A stretch of DNA of 64,000 bases. Source: Acorus gramineus. Taxonomy: Eukaryota > Streptophyta > Magnoliopsida > Acorales > Acoraceae. A program made the translations under genes and the position numbers. The DNA is taken from the NCBI GenBank assembly GCA_030737835.1, contig CM060853.1, positions 8,516,134 to 8,580,133 on the forward strand, given 5' to 3'. The notes beneath the pieces were generated by a model, which saw only the letters and a list, made by a program, of their open reading frames with translations, had not been told where the DNA came from and searched no databases. Of the stretch, positions 41,601 through 54,409 are shown in pieces; positions within the stretch are counted from its first letter, which is position 1, and each line of letters opens with the position of its first letter.

Positions 41601-44600
41601 ATGATCCAAAGAGCTTCTCTGCTGCTGTTGTTGGTGGTGGTGTTTGTTCTTGAAGCAGTGTATGCAACAGAGACAGTCTTCAATGTGGTTGATTTTGGGG
41701 CTGTTGGGGATGGAAAGACAGATTCAAGCAAGGTATATATGTGATTGCATATATATTTTTTTATTTGATGCATTGATGTTGATTCGTTTCATATGTAAAG
41801 TTAGACAGGTTTGGATATTTAATGACATTCAAATGAGACGTGTTTCTCTCCAAATACAATGACCATTAATTCATTGATTGGTTGAATTGATTCTAATGTC
41901 CATTCCCTCATTATATATCATGTTTTGTCCTTTTTAGGGATTATTTGTTACATATGTGATTATGTTATCTTTAGTGATTTTTTAACATAAAAAACATGCA
42001 TGGATTATGTGAGTGATTATGCTAGTATTTTTTTTAATTAAGATAACCCATGACTCCCAGTTAGGATATATAAATATATACCTCTTGTTATAGATGTAAT
42101 AACACCTACATTATTCCAATCTCTCCTTAGATCAAAATATTGACATGTGCAATCAATCTTTAAATAATGTGTCACAATAGATGTGATAACTCGGATAAGT
42201 TGTTATGGTAAACAATCTTGTCTCATATGTCAGCATCGTATGTTTAAACACTAAGATTATATGTGAATGATTTTGTGCATAGTAGAATTCTTTATCATTA
42301 AAAATTTCATTTTTTTTTTTTTGATAAAATAACCCCTCACTCCCAACCATGATAAATACCACCTAGCATTGATGTAATGAAACATACACTTCTATGTTAT
42401 TCTAAGATCAAAATACTATCCACAATTGAATGGATGTGATAACTTGATCAGTTGTCACAGTGAACAATCTGATCCCTATGTCTCAAACTAAAAAAAAAAC
42501 AGAGACAATCATTAATCATATGTGCATACACAAATATTCTTAAATTTATGCCCATTCACACATATAACATATATCTATATATCAATGACAGGCCATTATG
42601 AGTGCATGGACAGAGGCATGCAACAGTACTGAGGGGAGGCCAAGCCTCCTGATCCCCAATGGGACATTCTTTGTAGGTCCAGTGACCTTCGAGGGGCCAT
42701 GCAAGGGTCCCATGGTGGTGCAGCTTCAAGGGGTGCTCAAGGCGTCCCCGAACCTCGCCGACTATGACTCCGACAACTGGGTCGTGTTCCAGTACATCAA
42801 CGGCCTAGTCATCACCGGAGGTGGCACTTTCGACGGGCAGGGCGCCTCCGCCTGGCCCCACAACCAGTGCCCTAAATCCCAGAAATGCAAGCTCCTTCCT
42901 ACTGTAAGTGATTTTTTATTTGAATCTTTGGTGAGGGAATATGTTGATTTAATGATGTAGTTGTGTATAGTATAATCCTGTATGTTTAATGAAATAGGTT
43001 TAAGATATATGCAAGAATTTTTGTTTATGCAATTGGGATGAGTATAGTTAATTAAATTGTTTATTGACATAGGCTGTGTTTGAATCTGGGATTGAGGAAT
43101 GATGATTATCAAATTCTCGTTGGATTTTAACAAATTAAAAGACAAAATGAAAAACGAAAAAGGTGTTTTGGATTCGCGTTTGAGAATTTTTAGCTTTTTA
43201 AATACTGTATCTGACCAAATGTGGATCCAAACGGGTCATAGTAATAACGTGAGAGAAGATGATTATGTCTTCTTTTTAGAAGACAATCCGTCAGGAGAAA
43301 AATATTAAAAAATAAATTTTTTATTTATTTAATTTTTTATGGTACTTTTGTAGCGTCATTGCAACAAAAAGATTACATAATTTTTAGTATGACTTAAAGC
43401 AAACCAATAGATAGTACTATAAATGATAAAATTTATCAACAATGTTATAATACTATAATTTAGATTTTCTTTAAAAAAAAATCAACTTTTGATGATGAAT
43501 TGAATGAAAATTTGCACTCTTTTCGTATATTTTACTCTATAACTTGCATTACAATGGGATTCGATTCGTGCTAGATCTCATGTGCTTGTTAGTCTTTGTT
43601 AGAGACTCACAAAAACTGATGAAACGTAACATTGACTGGAATACATGAACTTGAATGGTTTGCAGTCCATAAAACTATCCTTTGTCACAAACACAACCGT
43701 TAGAGGCATCCAATCTATCAACAGCAAACTCTTTCACATGCTCATCTTCGGCTCCAAGAATATCAGCCTCCACTCCCTCAACATCGTTGCCCCCAACGAC
43801 AGTCCCAACACCGACGGCATCCACATCGGCAGCTCCTCCAATATCTCCATCAACAGCTCCGTCATTGCCACCGGCGATGATTGTGTCTCCCTCGGCTCTG
43901 GGAGCGTCAATATCTCCATCTCCAACATCGTCTGCGGCCCTGGCCATGGCATCAGTGTTGGGAGCTTAGGGAAGTACCAAGGCGAGGCGGATGTGTCTGG
44001 GGTGCGTGTTAGGAATTGCACGTTGACGGGCACCACGAATGGTGTCAGGATCAAGACATGGCAAGACTCGAACGTCCTCCAAGCAAGAGACTTCACGTTC
44101 GAGGACGTCATCATGAACAATGTCTACAATCCCATCATCATTGACCAACGTTATTGTCCCTACTCCAAGTGCAACGATAAGGTAACACTTCTTAACCCCT
44201 AGGGCGACGTATGGAACCAATTGTCAAATTAATTACTTGAAATGAGTTTGAAGTGTATTGGGTTTTTTTTTATTATACAGGTCTTTTCAACTTTAGCTTT
44301 TGTTTTTTTATTTTGGTTTTTATGTTGAATTAATGCATATGAAAATGTGTTTGAATCAAATGCTCTCGATGATCCCCATGTTATCAAATGCAAAAAAAAG
44401 TAACGTTTTAATAATAATAATAATAATAAATTACAAGAATCTAACAAAAGTATGTTTAAAAAGTTTTCAAAATTTGTTTAATTTTCAGTGAAAATGCATT
44501 TTTAAACTCGTTTGCAATGCACCATTAAAAACCAACAAAACAACTTTCATGAAAAAGATGATTGAGAACAACTTTTATGAAAAAAATTGATTTTGAAAAT

Positions 44601-45183
44601 TAGTTCCGAACGAGACTCTATTTCAATGGTTCAGGCAGAGCTATTATAAACTAACATCTTATCACATTACTATTTCTAAAACTGCTTTAAGGTAAAACCA
44701 ATTGTCAAATAATTCTTACAAAATCAATTTTTAGAATATCAGTTCTAAACTTTTGAATTTTTAACTTTTTGATTGCATATTTTAATTTTTATATAATATA
44801 AAAGTCATCCAAAACAAGTTTTATGAAAAAAAAAAAGTAATCAAGAGCTCAAGCACGAGCCAGTGGCAGACTATTATCTCATCATATAATTGTTTTTTTT
44901 TTATTATATAAAATGTAATTGTATATTATATATGCAGGCACCTTCGCGGGTTGAAATAAGTGATGTTAGTTTTAGAAGCATAAGAGGGACATCTGCCTCG
45001 AGGGTGGCGGTTAACCTTGTGTGCAGTGAGAGCGTGCCTTGCAAGAACATCGAGCTCAGTGATATCGATCTGATATACAAAGGTGTCGGGGAGGCGACAA
45101 CAGCAGGGGAGGCGGCGACGGCCACTTGTTTAAATGTGAATGGAATTTCTACTGGGAAGCAAAACCCTCCATCTTGTATATAG
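41601..45183 (+). CDS. Polygalacturonase PG2 (GH28), 401 aa, shifted start
   Basis: Same function and architecture as PG1. Exons: 41601-41732, 42592-42903, 43666-44181, 44938-45183, phase 0. The codon matching the PG1 and PG3 start is ATT at 41574-41576, so translation should begin at the next in-frame ATG (41601, equal to Met10 of PG1). This still gives a clean signal peptide ending VLEAVYA. The protein also lacks the short 'MTSR'-like segment after cleavage. Catalytic motifs are intact: NTD 196-198, D219/D220, H242, RIK 276-278. Exon 4 has six extra bases relative to PG1 (GEAATATC region). It is transcribed toward PG3, whose stop is only about 730 bp away. Confidence 0.92.
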
Positions 45184-45360
45184 CTCATATAATATGGTGC
45201 TCCCAATGGTTTCATCCCTTGACCTCTTTTATAGAGAGGGGAGGTGTTTGTCGATTTATCCAAAACTCGGTTCACAGTATGTTTGGGAATTATTCTTTTA
45301 AATGGGCCATCTCTTCATATCTTAATATTTTTTCCATGCTCATTTGAGATATAATTTAAC

Positions 45361-45560
45361 CCCCCGTATGGGGTGTGACATTGGGTTATTCGCTCATGAT
45401 AGTTATATTAGAATAGATAACAATTCAGACTGAATAAACAATTTTTTGTTTGGTTGCATTTTCTGTTATTCTCATTAGAAAACGTAAAAATGATTTTTTT
45501 GTTGTTTGATTCATCTTGGATAAAGTGATGATAAATGGTTGATAAGGGATGAATAAGAGT
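45361..45560 (-). mobile_element. MITE family I fragment at the PG2/PG3 junction
   Basis: Starts 'cccccgtatggggtgtgaca' and reads as the reversed right end of family I ('gataacaattcagac', 'caaacaattttttgtttgg'-like). It stops at 'gatgaataagagttt', exactly where PG3-linked flank sequence begins. Confidence 0.7.
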
Positions 45561-45913
45561 TTAAAATTTTATCTAAATAAGCATTGAAATTTACTCACGT
45601 AAGCGATAATATTAATTTAATTAATTCAAATTATCCGAAACTCAACCCGATGACGCCCACTTCAAAAACAAATTCCAAAATTATTCTGATAGACATCTAA
45701 CCCAAATGAATACCAGAATAAGACAACGGAGACTGGAGGGATTGTAAGAATGACTGAGTGTATATCAGCATAAAAAAAACAAAATACTTGCAATAACATT
45801 GTTCATAATCATTGGAACACTTCATTATACAACAAATTTAGATCTCCAATGAGCATGGGAACAAATCAATATACGAAGACAACCATTTGAAAGAATAACA
45901 CCAACATATAGAA

Positions 45914-48900
45914 CTACATACAAGATGGAGGGTTTTGCTTCCCAGAAGAAATTCCATTCACATTCAAACAAGTGGCCGTCGCCGCCTCCGTCGTGTCCTC
46001 CTTGACTCCATTGTACGTGAGATCGATGTCACTGAGCTCGATGTTCTTGCAAGGCACGCTCTCGCTGCACACAAGGTTAACCGCCACCTTCGAAGCCGAT
46101 GTCCCACTTATGCGTCTAAAACTAACATCACTTATTTCAACGCGCGACGGTGCCTGCATACATAATAGATTATTAACTCATAAAAATAATTATTGATGAC
46201 ATGACACTCTGCCAATAGTAAGCTTTCCATTAGCTTTTTCATACAAAAATGTTTTGGATCACTTTTATGTAAGCGCCGGAGGCTTGAAAGCCCGCTATGC
46301 CCGGCCCCGTAGGGCCTAAACCCGACCCAGGCCCGTTAGCGGGCCGGGCTCCCAGCCCATAGGCCTGCCCGAATCAGGCCTGTTTGGGCGGCCTAGTAGG
46401 CCCGCCAAGGGGCCCGGTCTGTGAGCATGTAAAAAGCCCAATTTTTTTTTTGTGGGTTTTGTGGTCCACCCATGGCATAAGCCCGGGCACGGCCCGTTGC
46501 CGATGTTTACTTTTATGACATAAAAATTAAAATATGAAACCAAAAGCTATATTTTTAAAAGGAATATTTAGATTTGATTTTGTAAATTATTTTGACCATT
46601 GATTTTAACTTAAAGCAATTTTGAAAATAGTAATTTGATAAAATGTCAAGTTTAGAACTAATTTTGAAAATCAATTTTTCAAAAAAGCTGTTCTTAATCC
46701 ATTTCTGAAAGCTATTTTGTTGGCTTTTAAGGGTGCATTAGAAACAAGTTTAAAAATGCATTTAAAAACATCATAAAGCAAATTCTGAAAACAACATCAA
46801 CACACTTTTGTTAGATTCTTGAAAATTTATTTTTTATAATTAAAAGTTGTTTTCTGCATTAATCAAATGTGGGGATCATCGAGAGCATTTGATTCAAACA
46901 TGTTTTCCTACGCGTTAATTCAACATAAAACCTAAAATCTGAAACCAAAAGCTAAAGTTAGTAAAAGACCCGCATAATAAAAAAAACCAATATTCTAAGA
47001 ACTCATTTCACATAATCAGTTTAACAATTTATTCCATATGATGCTCCTAGGGGCTAAGAAGTGTTACCTTATTGTTGCACTTAGCATAGGGGCAATAGCG
47101 TTGGTCGATGATGATGGGATTGTAGACATCTTTCATGACGACATTCTCAAACGTGAAGTCCCTCGCTTTGAGGACGTTCGAATCTTGCCATGTCTTAATC
47201 CTAACACCGTTCGTGGTGTTTGTTAGCGTGCAATTCTCGACGTGCACCCCAGACACGTCTGCCCCACCTGGGTACTTCCCGAGGCTCCCGACGCTAATGC
47301 CGTGGCCGGGGCCACAAGCAACGTTGGAGATGGAGATGTTGACGCTTCCAGAGCCAAGGGAGACACAGTCATCGCCTGTTGCGATGACCGAGCGGGCGAT
47401 GGAGATGTCAGAGGAGCTGCTGATGTGGATGCCATCGGTGTTGGGGCTGTCACCGGGGGCGATGATGCTAAGAGAGTGGAGATTAATGTTCTTGGAGCCA
47501 AAGATGAGCATGTGGAAGAGCTTGCTGTTGATAGATTGGATGCCTTTGACTGTTGCGTTTGTCACAAAGGATAGTTTTATGGACTGCAAGCCATTCATAT
47601 TCGTGTTCCAGTCAATGTTACATTCTATCAGTTTTTGTCAGTCTCTAACAAAAACTGGCAGGCACATGAGATCTATCATTAATAATTTATCAAAATGACA
47701 CTACAAAAGTATGGCGAACAATGAAATAAATAATAATCAATCATTTATTTATTTTTTCACCTAACGAATTCGATGCCTCCTTTAAAAAGAAGACATGATA
47801 TATATTTTTCTCTTACGTTATTACTATGGTCCCATTTAATTTGGATCGGCATTTGAATGGATTCGACTTTTTAAAGGACTTTTTTTATTAGTTATAATCC
47901 AACGTGAGTTTGAGAATCGTCGCTTCTCAATTCTGTATCCAAACACAGCCTGTCACTTAGACAAATTTTCTTTTAAACTACAATACTACATCATTAAACG
48001 AACAAATCCACTAACTAAAGATTTAAACAAGAAATCACTTACGGTGGGGAGGAGCTTGCATTTCTGGGATTTAGGGCACTGATTGTGTGGCCAGGCAGAG
48101 GCACCCTGGCCGTCGAAAGTGCCGCCTCCAGTGATAACTAGGCCGTCGATGTACTTGAACACGACCCAGTTGTCGGAGTCATAATCGGCGAGGTTCGGGG
48201 ACGCCTTGAGCACCCCTTGAAGCTGCACCACCATAGGACCCTTGCATGGCCCCTTGAAGGTCACTGGACCTACAAAGAATGTCCCTTGGGGGATCAAAAG
48301 CCTTGTCCTCCCCTCAGTACTGTTGCATGCCTCTGTCCATGCACTCATGATGGCCTGTCATTCATAGCATTATTTGTTATTTGTGAATGGGCATGGATTT
48401 AAGAATATTTGTGTATGCACATTTGATTGTCTCTGTATTTTGAGTTTTGACAGACATAGTACACAAAATGTGGTTCTATTCTACTATGTTTTGAGACATA
48501 CCCAAGAAAATAAAAATTTCTTATGTTAAATACCTCTACCATTAGTAGAAGACTCACAAAATGATTCACACATAATCCTAATGTTTAAATGTGTGAGCTG
48601 ATACATGGAACTAGATAAGATTGTTTGCAATAACAACTGATCATCACATCCATTCTGATTCATTCATAACATGTGGTATTTGTCCTAACTAGGGGTCATA
48701 TATCATCTTACCACAAAATTATAAAAAAATTAATAATTTTATGATTAAAAACACTAAACATCATTTGAAAAATCTCATATGCACATAATCACTCACATAA
48801 TCCATGCATGTTTTTTGACCAAAAAATGAAACGAGTGACCATATTTAATTCAACATAAAGCATGCATGTCTCATTTGAATTTTATTAAAACCCAAACCGT

Positions 48901-49171
48901 CTAACTTTGTATATGTATGAAACGAATCAGCATCAATGCATCAAATATATATACATAATGCAATAAAAAAATTCTCATATATTTAATGTAATCACAAAAC
49001 CTTGGTTGAATCTGTCTTTCCATCACCAACAGCCCCAAAATCCACCACATTGAAGGCTCTGCTTGTTATCTCTGTTGCATGCACTGCTTCAAAAACAAAC
49101 ACCACCACCAACACCAGCAGCAGAGAAGCTGCTCTTTGGATCATATTCAACTTATTCAAATTCAATCCCAT
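45914..49171 (-). CDS. Polygalacturonase PG3 (GH28), 412 aa, inverted duplicate of PG1
   Basis: Minus strand. Exons: 49171-49001, 48354-48043, 47583-47068, 46153-45914, GT/AG, phase 0. Signal peptide 1-32 (VFVFEAVHA). Motifs: NTD 209-211, D232/D233, H255, RIK 289-291, so it should be active. Coding sequence and 3' flank are closest to PG1. The promoter and 5' flank are closest to PG2. It differs at IHIS (IHIG in the others) and ends in Met rather than Ile. Intron 3 has a GC-rich 239-bp insertion (46270-46508). A TTG nine bases upstream is in frame, but the ATG at 49171 matches PG1. Confidence 0.94.
46270..46508. mobile_element. GC-rich hAT-like insertion in PG3 intron 3
   Basis: Flanked by acttttatg at 46261-46269 and 46509-46517 (8-9-bp duplication). 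The ends start 'taagcgccgg' and, from the right, 'taaacatcggcaacgggcc'. The sequence is rich in 'ggcccg'. PG1 and PG2 show the empty site at the same place in their intron 3, so insertion followed the duplication. The 75-aa frame here is incidental. Confidence 0.88.
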
Positions 49172-49269
49172 CTCTTTCAAACAAAAACTTATATTTTTTT
49201 ATTGCCTCTCTAGATTTTTTTTATTTTGGTTTGAGGAGATGAGATGAGAGATTAAGTTCTAACATTGCA

Positions 49270-49283
49270 TGAATTTATAGATG
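49270..49283 (-). promoter_or_regulatory. TATA box of PG3
   Basis: Reverse complement of the conserved 'ctataaattcatgcaatg', about 100 bp before the PG3 start, preceded by the same 'ttcaaaccgttatatata' as PG2. Confidence 0.6.
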
Positions 49284-49659
49284 GAATTATATATAACGGT
49301 TTGAAACGTCCAAAACCTCTTCTGTTATTGTTATTTTTATTTATAAAGTTGGGGAAGTGTTGGGTGTTTTGGAGTTTAATTAGGTAATTAAATAACCTCC
49401 TCACCAAACACCTATTGTTGGAAAGGTTTAAACTCATTGTTTTATTATCATCCTCTCAAATCTTTGTTCTTTCTGTTTGTGAATTGTGATTAAACAATCC
49501 AATTCTGTGAGATCTTTATATTAGCTTTTATTTGGGTAGTGGAATAGAAAGGGAGTGGTGAGAAATAGGGAGGGAATTGAATAAGCCCAAAGCCAGCAGC
49601 TACAAAACAAATTTCAGAATCTTCATATAAATTTAAAAGAAAAATTTGGATCAAAGGGT

Positions 49660-51826
49660 TTGATGGAAAAAAAAGAATCCCAATTGTAGATTTTGGGTAT
49701 TACATATCAAGTTGATGCAATTTGGATGGTTCTACATTTATAGTTCATGCATTATTTTTAGTCACTCGTCTCTATTTTTTTTATAAAGAGTGTTGTTACA
49801 CATAGTCCATTGTGATCAGTTTTATAACTGTCCAGTTAAATGTATATCTCATTAGGTAAGGCATTTCATTAAATCTTTATTCATTTTTTAAAGTATACTT
49901 TGTAGGTGATTGAAGATTTATTGTTATTTTATCTTTATTTTAGGAGCAGTATAACACTGTGGTTGATTCACCAAACTAATTATAAAACTTTGTAATCGAT
50001 TTTTTTTATAACACTTATTCTTTTATTCCTCCCTTATTCTGCTAATGGAGTTATTCCTTGGAATTGCAAATCGATTTCATGTTGTTTTAAATTGTCTTCG
50101 GTTCACACCTTATTAACATATACAACTATTGTTTCTAATACATGTGTTTTTATTACAAGTGATTAAAATTTAATTATCCTAATCAGGGTCGGCCTTGACA
50201 GCTAGGGCCGAGCAAGGCCACCAAGACAATTGCCTAGGGCCCCAATTTAGGAAGAGCTCCTGAATCATCTAATAAATGAAATTTTATAAAAAAATGAATG
50301 CTAAGATGTGTCATTATCTGCAATTAAAAAAATGTATACATTCCTAATGTTACGCTCAATCCTAACATATTTTATAAATAACATTCAATTAATTATAGTT
50401 ATTTCACATTTTATAAAAATATTTATCTCATTAGATGAGAAAAATGATTAAAAAAATATGTAGAGTAAAATAAACTGAGTGTAACATTTTTCATTCCTAA
50501 AATAAAGATAGCAATTCTCTACAAGATTATACAATTAACCTTCAATCACTTAGAATTAGGAAAAAGATATACTCAGTCACATTTACCAACAAAAACTCAG
50601 ACCTCACGTTTTTATTTATTTTTTAAATAGTAAACATCATCTAATGAGATATATACTTTAGTAAAAAGTGCATATCACTCTATTTCAAATTGAATGAACT
50701 CGTTTTTAACAAATGTAAGAAAAAATTTAATTAGATAAATACATCATCTAACGAGATATATGCTTAATTAAATCTATAAGGAGGTATATAAGGTCTGTGT
50801 TTTGGACTGAGAATAAAACTGAGTGTAACAGCACTCCTTAGAATTAAGATATGGGTAGCCATGGGCTTGGGTTCTTGCCTGGCCTGGGCCTGGCCCCAAG
50901 CGGGCCAAATCCGGCCAGGCTTTGTGACATGGACCATTTTTACTATGTTTTATGTTTTTTTAATATTTATTTAATGTAGTTTAACCTAAAATATAGAGGA
51001 AAAAAAATGAATAGAAGAGTTGAGTAACTAGAGTTGAAAAAACTTTGAACAATAAAAATTATTTGAATTAAATATTTCAATTTGAAAGAGTGATCAAATG
51101 ATGTAGCAGAGAAGCCCGAGAGAGTTTGATTTAAAGCCCGAGATATTCAAATTAGCGATCATGTAAAAACAAAATAAATAAAAAATCATTAACAAATAAA
51201 TAGATGTGGTTTTTCAACCACCGTCCCTTACACCAAGATTTTTTTACCAATTTCAAAAAAATGCAACCCATTTGTAGTCATGTAACTAATGTATTATACT
51301 ATCTCAGTATATCTTTTATACACAAAATATAATTAAAATATATGCATTCAATTAATTTATATAAGTATGTATTTAATTTTTATGAGGGAAGGTACTCAAT
51401 TAGTTAAGCATATATTAAAAAAAAATTATGAGATGCAAATGGGATTACGAATTAGGCTGCTCAACCCCAATACTCACATAATATTTCAATTCATTTCATT
51501 ACCCCCACCACCACACCCTAAAATAATCATAATAATAATAAAACAATTTTCAAAATGGTCTTTCACAAGGAAAAATTTTCATGGGTAATATATACTTACA
51601 TTGCATAATTAATACAAAACTTTTACTTAAGGAAATATTTTACCAAGGAATATGTTATCGTAGGGGAATTTTTTACCGAGAAATATTTTCCATGGTAATA
51701 CTATTTACCAACGAATTTATATCATTTATCAAGGAAATATTTCGCAGCTAAATATCATATTTTTCTTATAGTCATTTCCATCCATGGTTTAGGCCTTGCC
51801 CCCGATTCCCGCCCCTGCCTCAATAG
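49660..51826. other. Spacer between PG3 and PG4, transposon debris
   Basis: Up to about 49720 matches the PG2 5' flank. 50184-50290 ('agggtcggccttgacagc' and following) resembles a hAT-type terminus. 50855-50940 and 51090-51130 carry 'ggcctgggcc' and 'agcccgag' motifs like the PG3 intron element. 51590-51780 has repeated 'accaaggaaatatttt'-type motifs. No gene. Confidence 0.45.
50562..50831. mobile_element. MITE, family III
   Basis: Left 'agatatactcagtcacattt' and, from the right, 'tgttacactcagttttattc' are inverted repeats. The interior 'catctaatgagatatatact' and 'taaggaggtatata' recurs near 9516-9745. Non-coding. Confidence 0.6.
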
Positions 51827-53193
51827 CCCCCCATATTTGGGGTGCAGCATAACTGGAGAATAAGGTGGAATAACGAGAAGAAAAAAATTGTTTGTTCTCA
51901 GAGAATTAGCTGAATATCCTTGGATAAGTAGTGGCGGCTCCAGGATTTTCTATAGATGGGGTTATTTAAAAACTAAATACTACAAATTTTTTTAAAAATC
52001 CACACTTATTATATATTTATCAAAAATATAAAATTTTCTTTAGAAAATATAACAATTTACAATAAAAAAAAATTATCAAAGAAATGAGATCAAGGATTTT
52101 CAATATATAAAATTTTACAATTGCCCTCGAGATTTCATATTTGCAGGGTCAATGATGATAGCATTAGTAGTTTCAATTGTCTATTTTTTTTATAAAAAAA
52201 AACATTAGTAGTTTCAATTGTGGTTGCATTTAGATGTCTTTTTGAATATCATGGTAACATAGCTTGTTATTTTTTGGAGTATTTTACAACACAATTTCAT
52301 TGATAGATTCATTATGATCAGCCAAATACTAAAGAAACTCTAAAAAATTCTCTTTATTAGTTGACTCATCAAGAAAAGTTAACCCTTAATGTAAAAGGAA
52401 TCTTACGCAATCAACTAAAGCATTTAAACGAGTCTAATATTGAATCTTCATTTGTTCTGATTGTTTAAAAAAATCAAGTCCCAACTCCCAATTCCACTCT
52501 TACATGCTTTGATAGAAAATTAACAAAGCATATACTTACATTAACGAGGTATATGCGTCGATAAATTTTTTTAACATTTTTTATAAATGCACCAAGGCAA
52601 TTTATTGGAGTATATACTTCATTTCTTATAAAAGTATGTACCTCATTGGATGAGGTATACTATTTTTAAAAAAATCAAAGCACGTGTAGACTGTAATTGG
52701 GGCTAAAAATAGGGTTGTACATGACATAATCCTTTCAGTTTTGGATTAATGTGGGATAGCCGGGTAAATTTGTTTAAAAAATATTGATGGACCCACTAGG
52801 CCATCACAACATATTATATACATGTCACCCAATCTACCACTCACCCCAACCAGTCCACCTTTTTTTTTCTGATTTTTTTTTTTTTTTTTTTTGATGGGGT
52901 TAACATAGGGTAATGTTTGATGTTATTTAGAATTTGGATGGGTCAATTGACCCCACAAATAACAATGTGACACCGCTCATGTGGATAAGTGAGTATAAGA
53001 AGAATTATCTCATATAGCTAACAGTCTCACATTTATTCAACACTCTTATTCATGTCTTATCCATTACTTATTTATATCCAACTTGAATTATTTGTCGAAT
53101 AACAAAAATAAATTGTTTATTCTGCATGGATAGTTAACTATTCCCGTTTAACTATATGGGTGACTAACTCTATGTTACACCCCAGATTAGGGT
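51827..53193. mobile_element. MITE, family I, split by a hAT-like element
   Basis: Left 'ccccatatttggggtg', right 'gttacaccccagattaggg'. The outer parts match family I ('attgtttattctgcatgg'). The body is interrupted by 51930-52981. Confidence 0.7.
51930..52981. mobile_element. hAT-like element nested in a MITE, 8-bp duplication
   Basis: Flanked by tggataag at 51922-51929 and 52982-52989. Begins 'tagtggcggctccagga'; the right end read inward is 'catgagcggtgtcac', an imperfect inverted repeat. About 1.05 kb. No transposase reading frame is visible. Contains a long T-run near 52860-52890. Confidence 0.85.
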
Positions 53194-53259
53194 AATTCTT
53201 TTGTTTAAATTTGTGTTGTATTTATTCTTAGAGCTGATGTCGTACGAAGTGTTGTAAAA

Positions 53260-53815
53260 ACTATCTTTGTCTATTCAAATTTAAAAAAATGAACAACTAA
53301 TTTTTATAATTAGTTTGATGAGACATAATTATGTTACATACTATTAAAATAAAAACAACAATTGTCTAATGAACTTTAAATCACCAAGAAAGTATGATTA
53401 ATTCATAAAATTAGAATGTATTCAAATTTTAAAAAATGAACAACTAACTTTTATGATTAGTTTGGTGAGACATAATTATGTTACATACTATTAAAATAAA
53501 AATAATAATTCTCTAATGAACCTTAAATCACCAAGAAAGTGTGATTCATTCATAAAAATAGAATGTGTTCAAATTTTAAAAAAATGAACAACTAATTTTT
53601 ATAATTAGTTTGGTGAGACATAATTATGTTACATACTATTAAAATAAAAACAACAATTCTCTAATGCACCAAGAAAGTATGATTAATTCATAAAAATAGA
53701 ATGTGTTCAAATTAAAAAAAATGAACAACTAATTTTTATAATTAGTTTGGTGAGACATAATTATGTTACATACTATTAAAATAAAAATAAAAATTCTCTA
53801 ATAAACCTTATATTT
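53260..53815. repeat. Tandem repeat, about 137-148-bp unit, four copies
   Basis: 'aaatgaacaactaa' recurs at about 53289, 53437, 53584 and 53721, each followed by 'attagtttggtgagacataa' and 'catactattaaaataaaaa'. Copies are highly alike. Non-coding. Confidence 0.9.
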
Positions 53816-54409
53816 ACCGGATAACTAAATTTTAATTAGTTAAACTACAATCCGGTATGTACTCCTAAAAATAAGATAAGATCTTGTTCATAAGATATCA
53901 ATGAAACTTAAATCACCTACAATTTAGTATTCATTCGATGAGTGATAAATGCATGACATCAATTTCATATATATAATACCCCAATCTAAAGTTGATGATT
54001 TATTTTTTCTATGTATCAAATCCTTCCATCCAATTTTTTTTTGTTTTAATTTACGTGAAGTTTTTTTTAAATTGTTATGAAGCTGGCGTCATCGGATATA
54101 TATATATATATAAGTTTAGATAATTTAAATCAAATGAATTTATTCAAAATTTATATTAAAGTATTTTGAAATTATCATTTTTGAAAAAACTTAAATTTCA
54201 AATTAAATGATGATATACAACAAATCTGAATAGTTTGTTAAAAAAAGATTTTATGGTATAGTAGATAAACTTCAAAAATATTAAATTTTTTTAAAAAAAT
54301 TATTTTTAGAGGTTTATCCAAAACTACATTGAATACGGGATATAAAACTAACTCACAAAACTTACATAATAAAAGACAAATTAAGAGAGATCACAACACA
54401 ATCATAAAG
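53816..54409. other. 5' flank of PG4
   Basis: 54050-54170 resembles the spacer after PG1 ('ggcgtcatcgg', 'agtttagataatttaaa'). A TATA-like 'gatataaaactaa' lies near 54340, about 70 bp before the start codon. Confidence 0.5.
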
